From: Tenacibaculum dicentrarchi
GTDB taxonomy: Bacteria > Bacteroidota > Bacteroidia > Flavobacteriales > Flavobacteriaceae
Direction of reading: 5' to 3'
Length of the DNA: 64,000 nucleotides
NCBI RefSeq assembly: GCF_964036635.1
Contig: NZ_OZ038524.1
Location: forward strand, 1,989,001-2,053,000
Positions 29,305 to 37,286 of this stretch are shown here, in pieces. Both the position numbers and the translations under genes were made by a program. The notes under the pieces were generated by a model. The model made no database searches, had not been told where the DNA came from, and worked only from the letters and a program-made list of their open reading frames with translations. Numbering within the stretch: the first letter of the stretch is position 1; the number at the start of each line of letters is the position of its first letter.

Positions 29305-29315
29305 TTTTTATTTCA

Positions 29316-29906
29316 ATGAATTTTTTTAAAAAATTATATAAATCCTATAAAAAATCATCTGATGATAAATTAATTAACGAACAGGAAGTTAATTTATCAT
29401 TAGATGATTCCTTTGTACATAACTTTATCAGCAAAGGTGGTAAATTTTTATACTGTACTTCTATTGATGAAGTATCTATTAATTTAATTCAAATTTTACA
29501 AGAAAATAACTGGAAACAACTTACCTGTTCTGATTTTAACCTACTAAAAATCACTAAAAAAACAGGAACTTATACACAAGTAAAAGCTTCTAAAGAAATT
29601 CCTTTTTTTACTTCTTGTGAACATTTAATTGCCAATAATGGTGATATTTTATTTTCTTCAAATCAATTAGGCAGTGAAAAATTACCCTACCACTCAGAAA
29701 ACTTTATTGTATATGCTACAACAAGTCAGTTGGTAAAAAATATGAGCGAAGGTTTAACAGGTATAAAAACACACTTTAGTGGTAATATTCCTACCAATAT
29801 TTGTTCAACAACAAATTATAAAATAGAAGTTGAAGATGGTAGTTTTTTAAGTTATGGTAATAGTAACTCAAAAAACTTATATTTACTTCTCTTTGAAGAC
29901 TTATAA
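29316..29906 (+). CDS. LUD-domain protein (LutC/YkgG type)
   Basis: The 196-residue protein has a LUD fold: FVHNFISKGGKFLYCTSIDE near residue 40, a middle part with CEHLIANNGDILFSSNQLG, and FIVYATTSQLVKNMSEGL toward the end. LUD proteins occur in lactate utilization complexes (LutC), but here no lutA/lutB follow, so the role is uncertain. It lies 11 bp after ftsH and 3 bp before cdsA. Confidence 0.8.
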   Translation: MNFFKKLYKSYKKSSDDKLINEQEVNLSLDDSFVHNFISKGGKFLYCTSIDEVSINLIQILQENNWKQLTCSDFNLLKITKKTGTYTQVKASKEIPFFTSCEHLIANNGDILFSSNQLGSEKLPYHSENFIVYATTSQLVKNMSEGLTGIKTHFSGNIPTNICSTTNYKIEVEDGSFLSYGNSNSKNLYLLLFEDL

Positions 29907-29909
29907 ACT

Positions 29910-30713
29910 ATGCGAAACCTAATAACTAGAAGTATTTCAGGACTTGTTTATGCTATAATTTTCATATCAGCAATCCTTTTTTCTGCAGAATCATATATTG
30001 GATTAATTGCTGTTTTTTCAACTATTTGTATTTTTGAATTTTCAAAAATATTACAAGTAAAGAACGTATTACCTTATGTACTTTTAATTGCTATTATTTA
30101 TATTTCTACTATTAAAATACCGCTTTATTTTAGTGGTTTTTTAATCGGATTTTCTTTTCTTGGTTTAATAGGATTATTATATTACTTAATTACTACAAAA
30201 CCAATAAAAACGAAACAAACATCACAAAAAATAACTTTACATATTGTTTACCTAATTTTACCTTTTTATTTTTTAATAAAACTACCATTTATTAAAGAAA
30301 ATTATCATCCAAATATTATAATTTACATAATTTTATTAATTTGGACAAACGATAGTTTTGCCTTTTTAGTTGGTAAAAATTTTGGAAAACACAAACTTTT
30401 TGAATCAGTATCTCCTAAGAAAACAATTGAAGGTTTTATGGGGGGTATGTTTTTTGCTATTTTAGGTGCTTTTTTAATTGGGGAATTCGGAGAATATCCG
30501 AAGTATTTTTCAATATTAAATTGGATATTTATAGCAATTATTGTTACTGTATTTGGTTCTTTAGGTGATTTAGTAGAATCTAAATTTAAAAGACAAGCAA
30601 ATATAAAAGATAGTGGCACAATTATGCCTGGTCATGGAGGCTTATTAGATAGGCTTGATAGTTTATTCTTCCTTGCTCCTTTCGTTTATTTATACATACA
30701 CTATATAATATAA
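29910..30713 (+). CDS. cdsA: Phosphatidate cytidylyltransferase
   Basis: CdsA makes CDP-diacylglycerol from phosphatidic acid and CTP, the entry to phospholipid head-group synthesis. The 267-residue protein has about seven membrane helices, SPKKTIEGFMGG near residue 170, and the full family signature from SKFKRQANIKDSG to MPGHGGLLDRLDSLFF near the C-terminus. It is complete and standard. Confidence 0.95.
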   Translation: MRNLITRSISGLVYAIIFISAILFSAESYIGLIAVFSTICIFEFSKILQVKNVLPYVLLIAIIYISTIKIPLYFSGFLIGFSFLGLIGLLYYLITTKPIKTKQTSQKITLHIVYLILPFYFLIKLPFIKENYHPNIIIYIILLIWTNDSFAFLVGKNFGKHKLFESVSPKKTIEGFMGGMFFAILGAFLIGEFGEYPKYFSILNWIFIAIIVTVFGSLGDLVESKFKRQANIKDSGTIMPGHGGLLDRLDSLFFLAPFVYLYIHYII

Positions 30714-30725
30714 TTATATTTTTTT

Positions 30726-30989
30726 ATGCTAAATACTTTAGACATACAATTTAAAGAAGCTTACGAAAAAGCTTCTAGTATTAAAGAAAAACTACCTCCT
30801 GATACCATGCTTAGACTTTACAGCTACTACAAACAAGCTGTAAAAGGAGATATGTTTTCTTTTAATGAAAACGATAATGATAATCTAAGGAATGGCTTTA
30901 AATTTAATGCATGGATACAATTAAGAGGCATGAATGAAAATCAAGCAAAACAAGAATATATCAACTTAGTAAATTCAATTATAAAATAA
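30726..30989 (+). CDS. Acyl-CoA-binding protein
   Basis: The 87-residue protein is a complete four-helix ACBP: LDIQFKEAYEKASSIKEKLP, MLRLYSYYKQAVKGD (the acyl-CoA site YYKQA), and KFNAWIQLRGMNENQAKQEY with the Trp and Lys residues expected. It would bind long-chain acyl-CoA in the cytosol. ACBPs are typical of eukaryotes and are found in a minority of bacteria, including many Flavobacteriia. It is 12 bp after cdsA, which links it to lipid synthesis. Confidence 0.9.
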   Translation: MLNTLDIQFKEAYEKASSIKEKLPPDTMLRLYSYYKQAVKGDMFSFNENDNDNLRNGFKFNAWIQLRGMNENQAKQEYINLVNSIIK

Positions 30990-30994
30990 TTATC

Positions 30995-31621
30995 ATGAAA
31001 AAAATCATTTATTCTTTATTCGTACTTTTCGCTATTGGCAGCTTAATTTCTTGTAACTCGACTCCTAAAAAAGAAACAACAAATAAAAAAGAAATTATTG
31101 CTGAAAAATTTGCTTTTGTACTACAAGATGCAAATAATGCTATTAATTGGACAGCTTACAAAACAACAAAAAAAGCACCTGTAAATGGTATTTTTAAAAA
31201 AGTTACAATAACTGCTAATGGAAAAGGAAATACTGTTAAAGAAGCAATTAATAATTCAGAGTTTTCAATACCTGTGAGTAGTGTTTTTACAAAAGAATCA
31301 AGTAGAGATTTTAAAATTAAGAAATTTTTCTTTGGTATTATGGACAATACTAAATTACTTTCTGGTAAATTAGTCTTAGAAAATGATACTAACGGTTATG
31401 CTGATATTACCATGAATGGCGTCACTAAAAAATTTCCATTTACATACACAATTAATGGAAAAGTTTTTAACCTAACAGGGAATTTAAAAATTACTAATTG
31501 GAATGCTGCAAAAGCATTAGCCTCTTTAAACGAAGCTTGTAAAGACCTACATAAAGGAGATGACGGTGTTTCTAAAACATGGGATGATGTAGCAATAAAC
31601 ATCACCTCTACTTTTAAATAA
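30995..31621 (+). CDS. YceI-family lipoprotein
   Basis: The 208-residue protein has a lipoprotein signal peptide with the lipobox LISC at about residue 20. The rest is a YceI-like lipocalin-type barrel: INWTAYKTTKKAPVNGIFK, FKIKKFFFGIMDN and MNGVTKKFPFTY. YceI proteins bind isoprenoid or other hydrophobic ligands. Its position 5 bp after the ACBP suggests a lipid-related task, but this is inference. Confidence 0.85.
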   Translation: MKKIIYSLFVLFAIGSLISCNSTPKKETTNKKEIIAEKFAFVLQDANNAINWTAYKTTKKAPVNGIFKKVTITANGKGNTVKEAINNSEFSIPVSSVFTKESSRDFKIKKFFFGIMDNTKLLSGKLVLENDTNGYADITMNGVTKKFPFTYTINGKVFNLTGNLKITNWNAAKALASLNEACKDLHKGDDGVSKTWDDVAINITSTFK

Positions 31622-31646
31622 CACTTAAATTTTTAGTTTATTTTAC

Positions 31647-31677
31647 AAAAGCCTTAGATAAAATCTAAGGCTTTTTT
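31647..31677 (+). terminator. Terminator after the rsfS-YceI run
   Basis: AAAAGCCTTAGAT pairs with ATCTAAGGCTTTT around 3 nt, followed by T residues. It ends the plus-strand operon. Confidence 0.88.
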
Positions 31678-31696
31678 GTGTTAAAAAATAACTATA

Positions 31697-31903
31697 TTAA
31701 AACAAATCAGACTCCTCTAAAGAAAAGATTACACTTACTTCAACATCAAAAATATGAGCTAATTTTAACGCTAAAACTGTTGATGGAACATACTTTCCTA
31801 ACTCTAAAGCATTTATTGTTTGCCTACTAACCTTAGCTAATTTAGCCAACTCCGCTTGAGTAATATTTTTTTTGGCTCTTTCAACTTTTATAGTATTCTT
31901 CAT
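31697..31903 (-). CDS. XRE-family small DNA-binding protein
   Basis: The 68-residue protein is a single helix-turn-helix domain: VERAKKNITQAELAKLAKVS, RQTINALELGKYVPS and LKLAHIFDVEVSVIF. It matches the small XRE group of YozG/HipB-like proteins. It is 13 bp after a four-helix membrane protein gene, a pairing common in Bacteroidota and Firmicutes. It probably represses its own operon. Confidence 0.88.
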   Translation of the reverse strand: MKNTIKVERAKKNITQAELAKLAKVSRQTINALELGKYVPSTVLALKLAHIFDVEVSVIFSLEESDLF

Positions 31904-31916
31904 AATTAGCTGATTT

Positions 31917-32357
31917 TTAAAGTTTATAAATTTTCCAATTAAATCTTATTATAAAAAATAATAAGACCGTAAACATATTAAAAATCATAACCCATAAAAA
32001 GGAAAGATCGTAAATAAATAAAAAAGAAAATAAAAGAATTCCATAGTTAACATATACTGCCCAAACTAACGACTCTAATCTTATTTTCGAAATATATTCA
32101 TCTTCTATGTCCTCTCTAGAAAAAGCAACAAGTAAAGAGCTTATAATAATTAAAATTCCTAAAATTTCATTTAAAATATTATTTTTAACCATTCCTACTT
32201 TATTATTTTCATCTATAAAAATAGCAGGGACTTTAAAATTTAAACAATTTGGTTCATACTCGTAAATTAAGCTAACCAAGCCAATAATAACAGAACTAAC
32301 AAATAGAATCCATCCTGTCTTTTTAAATTTATAAGGAAATAAATAATCTAATTTCAT
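31917..32357 (-). CDS. Four-helix membrane protein paired with XRE regulator
   Basis: The 146-residue protein has four membrane helices (first TGWILFVSSVIIGLVSLIY, last WVMIFNMFTVLLFFIIRF) with short loops. I know no firm family name; similar proteins are annotated DUF2178-like or hypothetical. Its link to the XRE gene downstream suggests a sensor or target of that regulator. Confidence 0.75.
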   Translation of the reverse strand: MKLDYLFPYKFKKTGWILFVSSVIIGLVSLIYEYEPNCLNFKVPAIFIDENNKVGMVKNNILNEILGILIIISSLLVAFSREDIEDEYISKIRLESLVWAVYVNYGILLFSFLFIYDLSFLWVMIFNMFTVLLFFIIRFNWKIYKL

Positions 32358-32469
32358 AATAATTATCGTTTAAAAGTTTATCAAATGTAAAACAAACGAT
32401 ACAATTAGACAAGTAAACATTACATTAAGTAATCAGGTTTTCAATTATTAAAAAAATTAATCATCAAAT

Positions 32470-32518
32470 AAAAAAAATCGTATATCAAACTCTACAGCAT
32501 TGATATACGATTTTTTTT
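32470..32518 (-). terminator. Terminator of the DUF1338 gene
   Basis: AAAAAATCGTATATCAA pairs with TTGATATACGATTTTTT around an 11-nt loop, 43 bp after the minus-strand stop. T/A runs lie at both ends. Confidence 0.85.
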
Positions 32519-32560
32519 AACATCTAAAAATTATTAAAAATAAATCTTCTAGATAAAATA

Positions 32561-33364
32561 TTACAATTTCATATCGGTACTTTCAAAAATTTTATCGGCA
32601 GAACCTGCAATAAAACCAGAATATAATTCACCATTTTCCATAGCATGACGGAAAGCAAACTCATAATAACAAGATGTAATTTCTTTGGTAACTTTTTTAA
32701 AAGCTACAGGAATTCTATCAGCTAAAACACTTGATTGTTCTAAAAAAACGGCTGGAGTTCCTTTAATTTCACCACCAGAAGTATTCATTTTAAAACCGTT
32801 ATCTTTTAAAAATTCGTTTACTTCTTGTAACGATTTAAAAGTGTCTAACTTATTTACATCTACCGTAAAGTGATTTGAACAAAATCCGTTTACATATAAC
32901 CATGCAGCATATTCAGTTTCTGCTTGTAATTTTTCATAAACTTCAAAAGAAGGTTGTTCCCATAAACGACCTTTAAAAACTAATTCGGCAGGATTTAAGT
33001 CTTCTTCTGATAATCCATCGATTAAATCTTTAACCGTTGCTTGTAATTCCGTAGAAAACTCTTTTGTTTTTAATTGACTAATAAATACACGTGGAGCATT
33101 TTTATCAGTTGTGTGCTCGTAATGTTTTGCATATAATTTTTTAGCTTCAAAGGTATATTCTCCACACTCTTTATAACCAACTTCTAAAAATGGTGTTGCT
33201 AACACTTCAATATTTACACGTACATCATCAAAAGTTCGAATAGCAATATGGTCATTGTATACCGTATTTCCTTTTTCTGTAAATAAATCTTTAATTTTTT
33301 GAGCAGAAGGTGTACGCTCTGTGTACTCTTTCCATAATTTGTCAAATATTTGTGTAGTTGTCAT
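32561..33364 (-). CDS. DUF1338 protein, HglS-like 2-oxoadipate dioxygenase/decarboxylase
   Basis: The 267-residue protein is a short form of the DUF1338 family. In Pseudomonas the family member HglS converts 2-oxoadipate to D-2-hydroxyglutarate with O2 and a metal. Candidate metal ligands are His in YNDHIAIRTF near residue 39, His in CSNHFTVDV near 168 and Glu in SCYYEFAFR near 240. These residues fit the family pattern but I assign them by position only. It is divergent from an Lrp-type gene that is followed by a FAD/Fe-S dehydrogenase, which supports a lysine or 2-oxoadipate role. Confidence 0.82.
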   Translation of the reverse strand: MTTTQIFDKLWKEYTERTPSAQKIKDLFTEKGNTVYNDHIAIRTFDDVRVNIEVLATPFLEVGYKECGEYTFEAKKLYAKHYEHTTDKNAPRVFISQLKTKEFSTELQATVKDLIDGLSEEDLNPAELVFKGRLWEQPSFEVYEKLQAETEYAAWLYVNGFCSNHFTVDVNKLDTFKSLQEVNEFLKDNGFKMNTSGGEIKGTPAVFLEQSSVLADRIPVAFKKVTKEITSCYYEFAFRHAMENGELYSGFIAGSADKIFESTDMKL

Positions 33365-33447
33365 GTTTTGATAATTTTTACTACAAATAAAATCATATTC
33401 CTTTTAATAAATACTAAAAATGACTAATTTTACATCACATAAAGTTA

Positions 33448-33480
33448 TTTTATGGTAAAACAATAAATTAAACCATAAAA
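33448..33480. promoter_or_regulatory. Inverted repeat between DUF1338 gene and Lrp gene, possible operator
   Basis: TTTTATGGT at 33448-33456 is the exact complement of ACCATAAAA at 33472-33480, with 15 bp between. It lies in the 155-bp divergent gap and could be bound by the Lrp-type regulator encoded beside it. Confidence 0.4.
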
Positions 33481-33519
33481 AAAAACCAAAATAACATTAT
33501 CTTAATTAAAAAATAGAAA

Positions 33520-33978
33520 ATGAATAATCAATTTGATTATATCGATAAACAAATACTTTTAAAACTACGTTCAGATGCTCGAAAAGCCTATTCGCAAATA
33601 GCAGAAGAATTAAAAGTTTCTAATTCATTAATTCATCAGCGGATAAAAAAACTCACCACCGAAGGACTTATAAAAAATGCCGAATTTATTTTAGACGAAA
33701 AAATGTTAGGCTATAAAACAAAGTCATATACAGGAATTCGATTGCGGGAAGCTCGTTTTGCTAAAGAGGTTATGAAGGCTTTAGAAAAAATTCCTGAAAT
33801 TACCGAATGTAATTTTGTATCGGGTAATTATGCTATTTTTATCTTAATTTATGCCAAAGACAATGAGCATTTACAAAAAATATTATACGATAACGTACAT
33901 TTAATAAACGGTGTTGCAGGCACTGATACTTTTATTTGCTTTGATACCTGCTTTAAAAGAAATATCCCTATTGAATAA
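33520..33978 (+). CDS. Lrp/AsnC-family transcriptional regulator
   Basis: The 152-residue protein has an N-terminal helix-turn-helix (LKLRSDARKAYSQIAEELKV and IHQRIKKLTTEGLI) and a C-terminal RAM ligand domain (LGYKTKSYTGIRL, ITECNFVSGNYAIFILIYAK). Lrp-type proteins sense amino acids. Here it lies divergent from the DUF1338 gene and 7 bp before the FAD/Fe-S gene, so it probably controls both; the ligand could be lysine or a related compound (inference). Confidence 0.92.
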   Translation: MNNQFDYIDKQILLKLRSDARKAYSQIAEELKVSNSLIHQRIKKLTTEGLIKNAEFILDEKMLGYKTKSYTGIRLREARFAKEVMKALEKIPEITECNFVSGNYAIFILIYAKDNEHLQKILYDNVHLINGVAGTDTFICFDTCFKRNIPIE

Positions 33979-33985
33979 CTGAAAG

Positions 33986-36883
33986 ATGACAGAAAAAACA
34001 CTATTATTAAAGTTAGATAAAAGCTTAAAAGGTCAATTATTTTTTGATGATTTACATAAAACTTTATATGCTACGGATGCCTCGGTATATAGAAAAATAC
34101 CGTTAGCCGTAGCCTATCCGAAGGATTCAGAAGATATTAAAATACTAATTGATTTTGCTACCAAAAATAAAATTACGTTAATTCCAAGAACTGCGGGAAC
34201 TTCATTAGCAGGACAATGTGTTGGCGATGGAATTGTTGTAGATGTTTCAAAACATTTTACAAATATATTGGCTTTTGATGAGCAAAAAAAAACAATAACT
34301 GTACAACCTGGAATTATTCGAGATGATTTAAATCGATTTTTAAAACCCTACGGATTGTTTTTTGGACCAAACACCTCAACATCAAACAGATGTATGATTG
34401 GTGGAATGGTTGGAAATAATTCATCAGGAAGTACATCAATTCGCTACGGAGTTACTCGTGATAAAGTCATTTCTATACAAGGGATTTTAGCTGATGGAAG
34501 TGATGTTCTTTTTTCAGAAATTACTTCGCAAGAGTTTCATCAGAAAAAAATAAATCAAACTTTAGAAGGAACTATTTATAAAACTATTTATAACGAACTT
34601 TCTCAAGAAGCAATTCAAAAAGAAATTATAAATGAATTTCCAAAGCCAGAAATACACAGAAGAAATACAGGATATGCGGTTGATGAATTTTTAAAATCTG
34701 ATTTATTTGGCGGAAATGAAACAACTATAAATCCTGCAAAATTTTTATCAGGAAGCGAAGGAACGTTGGTTTTTTCTACAGAAATTACCATACAATTAAA
34801 CGACTTACCTCCTACTTTTAGTATTATGGTTTGTCCGCACTTTACGAGCATCAACCAAAGTTTAAAAGCTACGGTTACCGCAATGAAACATAAATTGTAT
34901 GCCTGTGAATTAATGGATAAAGTTATTTTAGATTGTACCAAAAATAACAGAGAACAAGCTAAAAACCGATTCTTTTTACAAGGTGACCCTGAAGCTGTTT
35001 TAATGTTAGAAGTTTCTTCGGATACTTTAGAAGATGCAGAAATTCAAGCTGATAAATTAATTGAAGATTTAAAAGCGAATAATTTCGGACATCATTATCC
35101 TAAAGTTTATGGCGATGATATAGCAAAAGTACATCACTTACGAAAAGCAGGTTTAGGCTTATTAGGAAATATTGTTGGCGATATGAAAGCAGTTGCTTGT
35201 ATTGAAGATACAGCAGTTGCTTTGGAAGATTTACCAGAATATATTGAAGAATTCACTCAAATTATGGATAAATATCAGCAAGATGCCGTTTATTACGCAC
35301 ATGCTGGTGCTGGTGAATTACATTTACGTCCGATTTTAAATCTGAAGAAAAAAGAAGACGTTGTTTTATTCAGAAAAATAACCACCGAAACTGCCGAATT
35401 AGTAAAAAAATATAAAGGTTCATTTAGTGGAGAACATGGTGATGGAATTGTACGTGCCGAATTTATTCCGTTAATGATTGGTGATAAAAATTATCAGTTA
35501 TTAAGAAAAATAAAAAAAGCCTTTGACCCTAATAACGTTTTTAATCAAGGAAAAATTACCGATGCTTTTCCGATGGATAAAAATTTACGCTATGAAATTG
35601 ACAGAAAAGAACCTGTTATAAAAACATTGCAAGATTTTTCTGAAAGTGAAGGAATTTTAAAATTAGCCGAAAAATGTAATGGCTCTGGAGATTGTAGAAA
35701 ATCGCCAGAAGCAGGTGGAACTTTATGTCCAAGTTACAGAGCAACCAGAAATGAAAAAGAAACAACTCGTGCAAGAGCTAATATGTTACGAGAAGTTTTA
35801 ACAAATAATACGGCTAAAAACAAATTCGACTCTAAAAAATTAAAAGAAGTTTTAGATTTATGTTTAAGTTGTAAAGCATGTGCCACAGAATGCCCAAGTA
35901 ATGTTGATATCGCTTCGATGAAAGCCGAATTTTTATATCAATATCAAGAAACAAATGGTTATTCTTTTAGAAGTACTTTATTTGCAAATAATGCAAAATA
36001 TAATAAATTAGGTAGTAAAATACCTGTTATCACAAACTTTTTAACCAACACTTTATTAGCTAAAAAAATAATGGGTGTTGCCACAGAACGAACTGTTCCT
36101 AAGTTAGCAAAACAACCTTTATCTGCTTGGCTTAAAAATCATCAATCGAAAAAATCGAAAAAAACTGTGTATTTATTTAACGATGAATTTACCAATTTTT
36201 ACGATGCTGAAATAGGAAAAGATGCCGTATTTGTACTAGAAAAACTAGGCTATGAAATTAAAAACATAGCACACGAAGAAAGCGGAAGAAGTCATATCTC
36301 TAAAGGATTTTTAAACGAAGCAAAAACGCTGGCTAATAAAAATGTAGCTATTTTTAAAGATTTAATATCTGAAGAAACTCCATTAATAGGAATAGAACCT
36401 TCGGCAATTTTAACGTTTAGAGATGAATATATCCGTTTAGCTGATGATAAATTATCTGCTAAAAAAATCGCTAAAAATGTATTTACTTTTGAAGAGTTTT
36501 TAGCTTCTGAACATAAAAAAGGAAATATAGATACAGCATTATTTACAACAAATACTAAAACACTAAAAATTCATGGGCATTGTCATCAAAAAGCATTGTC
36601 ATCAACTCATGCTAGTTTTTCAATTTTAAATATTCCTGAAAACTATAAAGTTACTATTATGAACACTGGTTGTTGTGGAATGGCTGGTTCTTTTGGGTAT
36701 GAAAAAGAACATTATAAAGTAAGTATGCAAGTTGGTGAAGACACCTTATTTCCTAAAATTAGAAATTGTAATAGCAACACGGAAATTGTAGCTTCAGGAA
36801 CGAGTTGTCGTCATCAAATTTTTGACGGTACAAAACGAATAGCAAAACATCCTATTACTATTTTAAAAGAAGCATTGTCTTAA
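33986..36883 (+). CDS. FAD- and Fe-S-containing dehydrogenase, YdiJ/Dld type
   Basis: The 965-residue protein joins GlcD-like and GlcF-like parts. Residues ~35-210 form the FAD domain (IPRTAGTSLAGQCVGDG, GPNTSTSNRCMIGGMVGNNS), ~260-530 the oxidase C domain (HAHAGAGELHLRPI and GEHGDGIVRAEF with metal-binding His), ~565-650 two 4Fe-4S clusters (CNGSGDCRK...LCPSYRA and CLSCKACATECPS), and the end a CCG domain (GHCHQKALSS, NTGCCGMAGSFGYE). YdiJ-type proteins oxidise D-2-hydroxyglutarate; D-lactate dehydrogenases look similar. The DUF1338 neighbour favours D-2-hydroxyglutarate, giving 2-oxoglutarate. Confidence 0.85.
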   Translation: MTEKTLLLKLDKSLKGQLFFDDLHKTLYATDASVYRKIPLAVAYPKDSEDIKILIDFATKNKITLIPRTAGTSLAGQCVGDGIVVDVSKHFTNILAFDEQKKTITVQPGIIRDDLNRFLKPYGLFFGPNTSTSNRCMIGGMVGNNSSGSTSIRYGVTRDKVISIQGILADGSDVLFSEITSQEFHQKKINQTLEGTIYKTIYNELSQEAIQKEIINEFPKPEIHRRNTGYAVDEFLKSDLFGGNETTINPAKFLSGSEGTLVFSTEITIQLNDLPPTFSIMVCPHFTSINQSLKATVTAMKHKLYACELMDKVILDCTKNNREQAKNRFFLQGDPEAVLMLEVSSDTLEDAEIQADKLIEDLKANNFGHHYPKVYGDDIAKVHHLRKAGLGLLGNIVGDMKAVACIEDTAVALEDLPEYIEEFTQIMDKYQQDAVYYAHAGAGELHLRPILNLKKKEDVVLFRKITTETAELVKKYKGSFSGEHGDGIVRAEFIPLMIGDKNYQLLRKIKKAFDPNNVFNQGKITDAFPMDKNLRYEIDRKEPVIKTLQDFSESEGILKLAEKCNGSGDCRKSPEAGGTLCPSYRATRNEKETTRARANMLREVLTNNTAKNKFDSKKLKEVLDLCLSCKACATECPSNVDIASMKAEFLYQYQETNGYSFRSTLFANNAKYNKLGSKIPVITNFLTNTLLAKKIMGVATERTVPKLAKQPLSAWLKNHQSKKSKKTVYLFNDEFTNFYDAEIGKDAVFVLEKLGYEIKNIAHEESGRSHISKGFLNEAKTLANKNVAIFKDLISEETPLIGIEPSAILTFRDEYIRLADDKLSAKKIAKNVFTFEEFLASEHKKGNIDTALFTTNTKTLKIHGHCHQKALSSTHASFSILNIPENYKVTIMNTGCCGMAGSFGYEKEHYKVSMQVGEDTLFPKIRNCNSNTEIVASGTSCRHQIFDGTKRIAKHPITILKEALS

Positions 36884-36940
36884 TTTTTAAAACAAAAAAA
36901 TCGTAATAATAGCACAAATAAAAAATCAATAAGCTCTTTA

Positions 36941-37204
36941 TAGCCTGTTTAAATTTCATCTAAAAAAGTTTTACAACGGAAAAATAAGAAATCGAATCCA
37001 TCAAACTGAATTTACTTCAATTTCGCACTCTGATTTACCGTATTTTTTAGTTTTTTTTTGATGGTTCTTGTCAATTTTAATGACTAAAAGGAATTAAAAA
37101 TGTATCGAGAATTTGAATTATTTTATGTAAAAGTTCTCGATACATTTTTTTTAAAGGAAAAAAATCAATAGAACTGAGAATTTATTTAATTTTTAAACAG
37201 GCTC
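36941..37204 (-). mobile_element. MITE-like element A
   Basis: This 264-bp non-coding element has the ends AGCCTGTTTAAATTTCATC and AATTTTTAAACAGGCTC, which form terminal inverted repeats, and TTA on both sides (36938-36940 and 37205-37207). Read on the minus strand it aligns over its whole length with element B at 61051, with short indels. Inside is a hairpin with TGTATCGAGAA and its complement. No transposase is present; the ends and the 3-bp TNA-like target look like IS5/IS1031-group elements (inference). Confidence 0.8.
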
Positions 37205-37239
37205 TTAATTGTTCTTTAAATATATTTTCCATATTATTG

Positions 37240-37276
37240 AATAATAAAACCTCGATTGTTTCGGGGTTTTGTTATT
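37240..37276 (+). terminator. Terminator-like hairpin before the kinase gene
   Basis: AATAATAAAACCTCGA pairs with TCGGGGTTTTGTTATT around a short loop with a T-rich end, 11 bp before the ATG at 37287. It may be the original terminator of the dehydrogenase gene, now separated from it by element A, or an attenuator of the kinase gene. Confidence 0.6.
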
Positions 37277-37286
37277 TTTATAACCT

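Noticed and set aside
29316..29906. Lactate utilization operon
   Set aside because: Only one LUD-domain gene is present; there are no lutA/lutB-like genes, and the neighbours are ftsH and cdsA.
36884..37286. Precursor peptide gene upstream of the PqqD-HprK-like kinase
   Set aside because: The gap is taken up by MITE-like element A and a hairpin; no short frame with a leader-core layout was seen on either strand.
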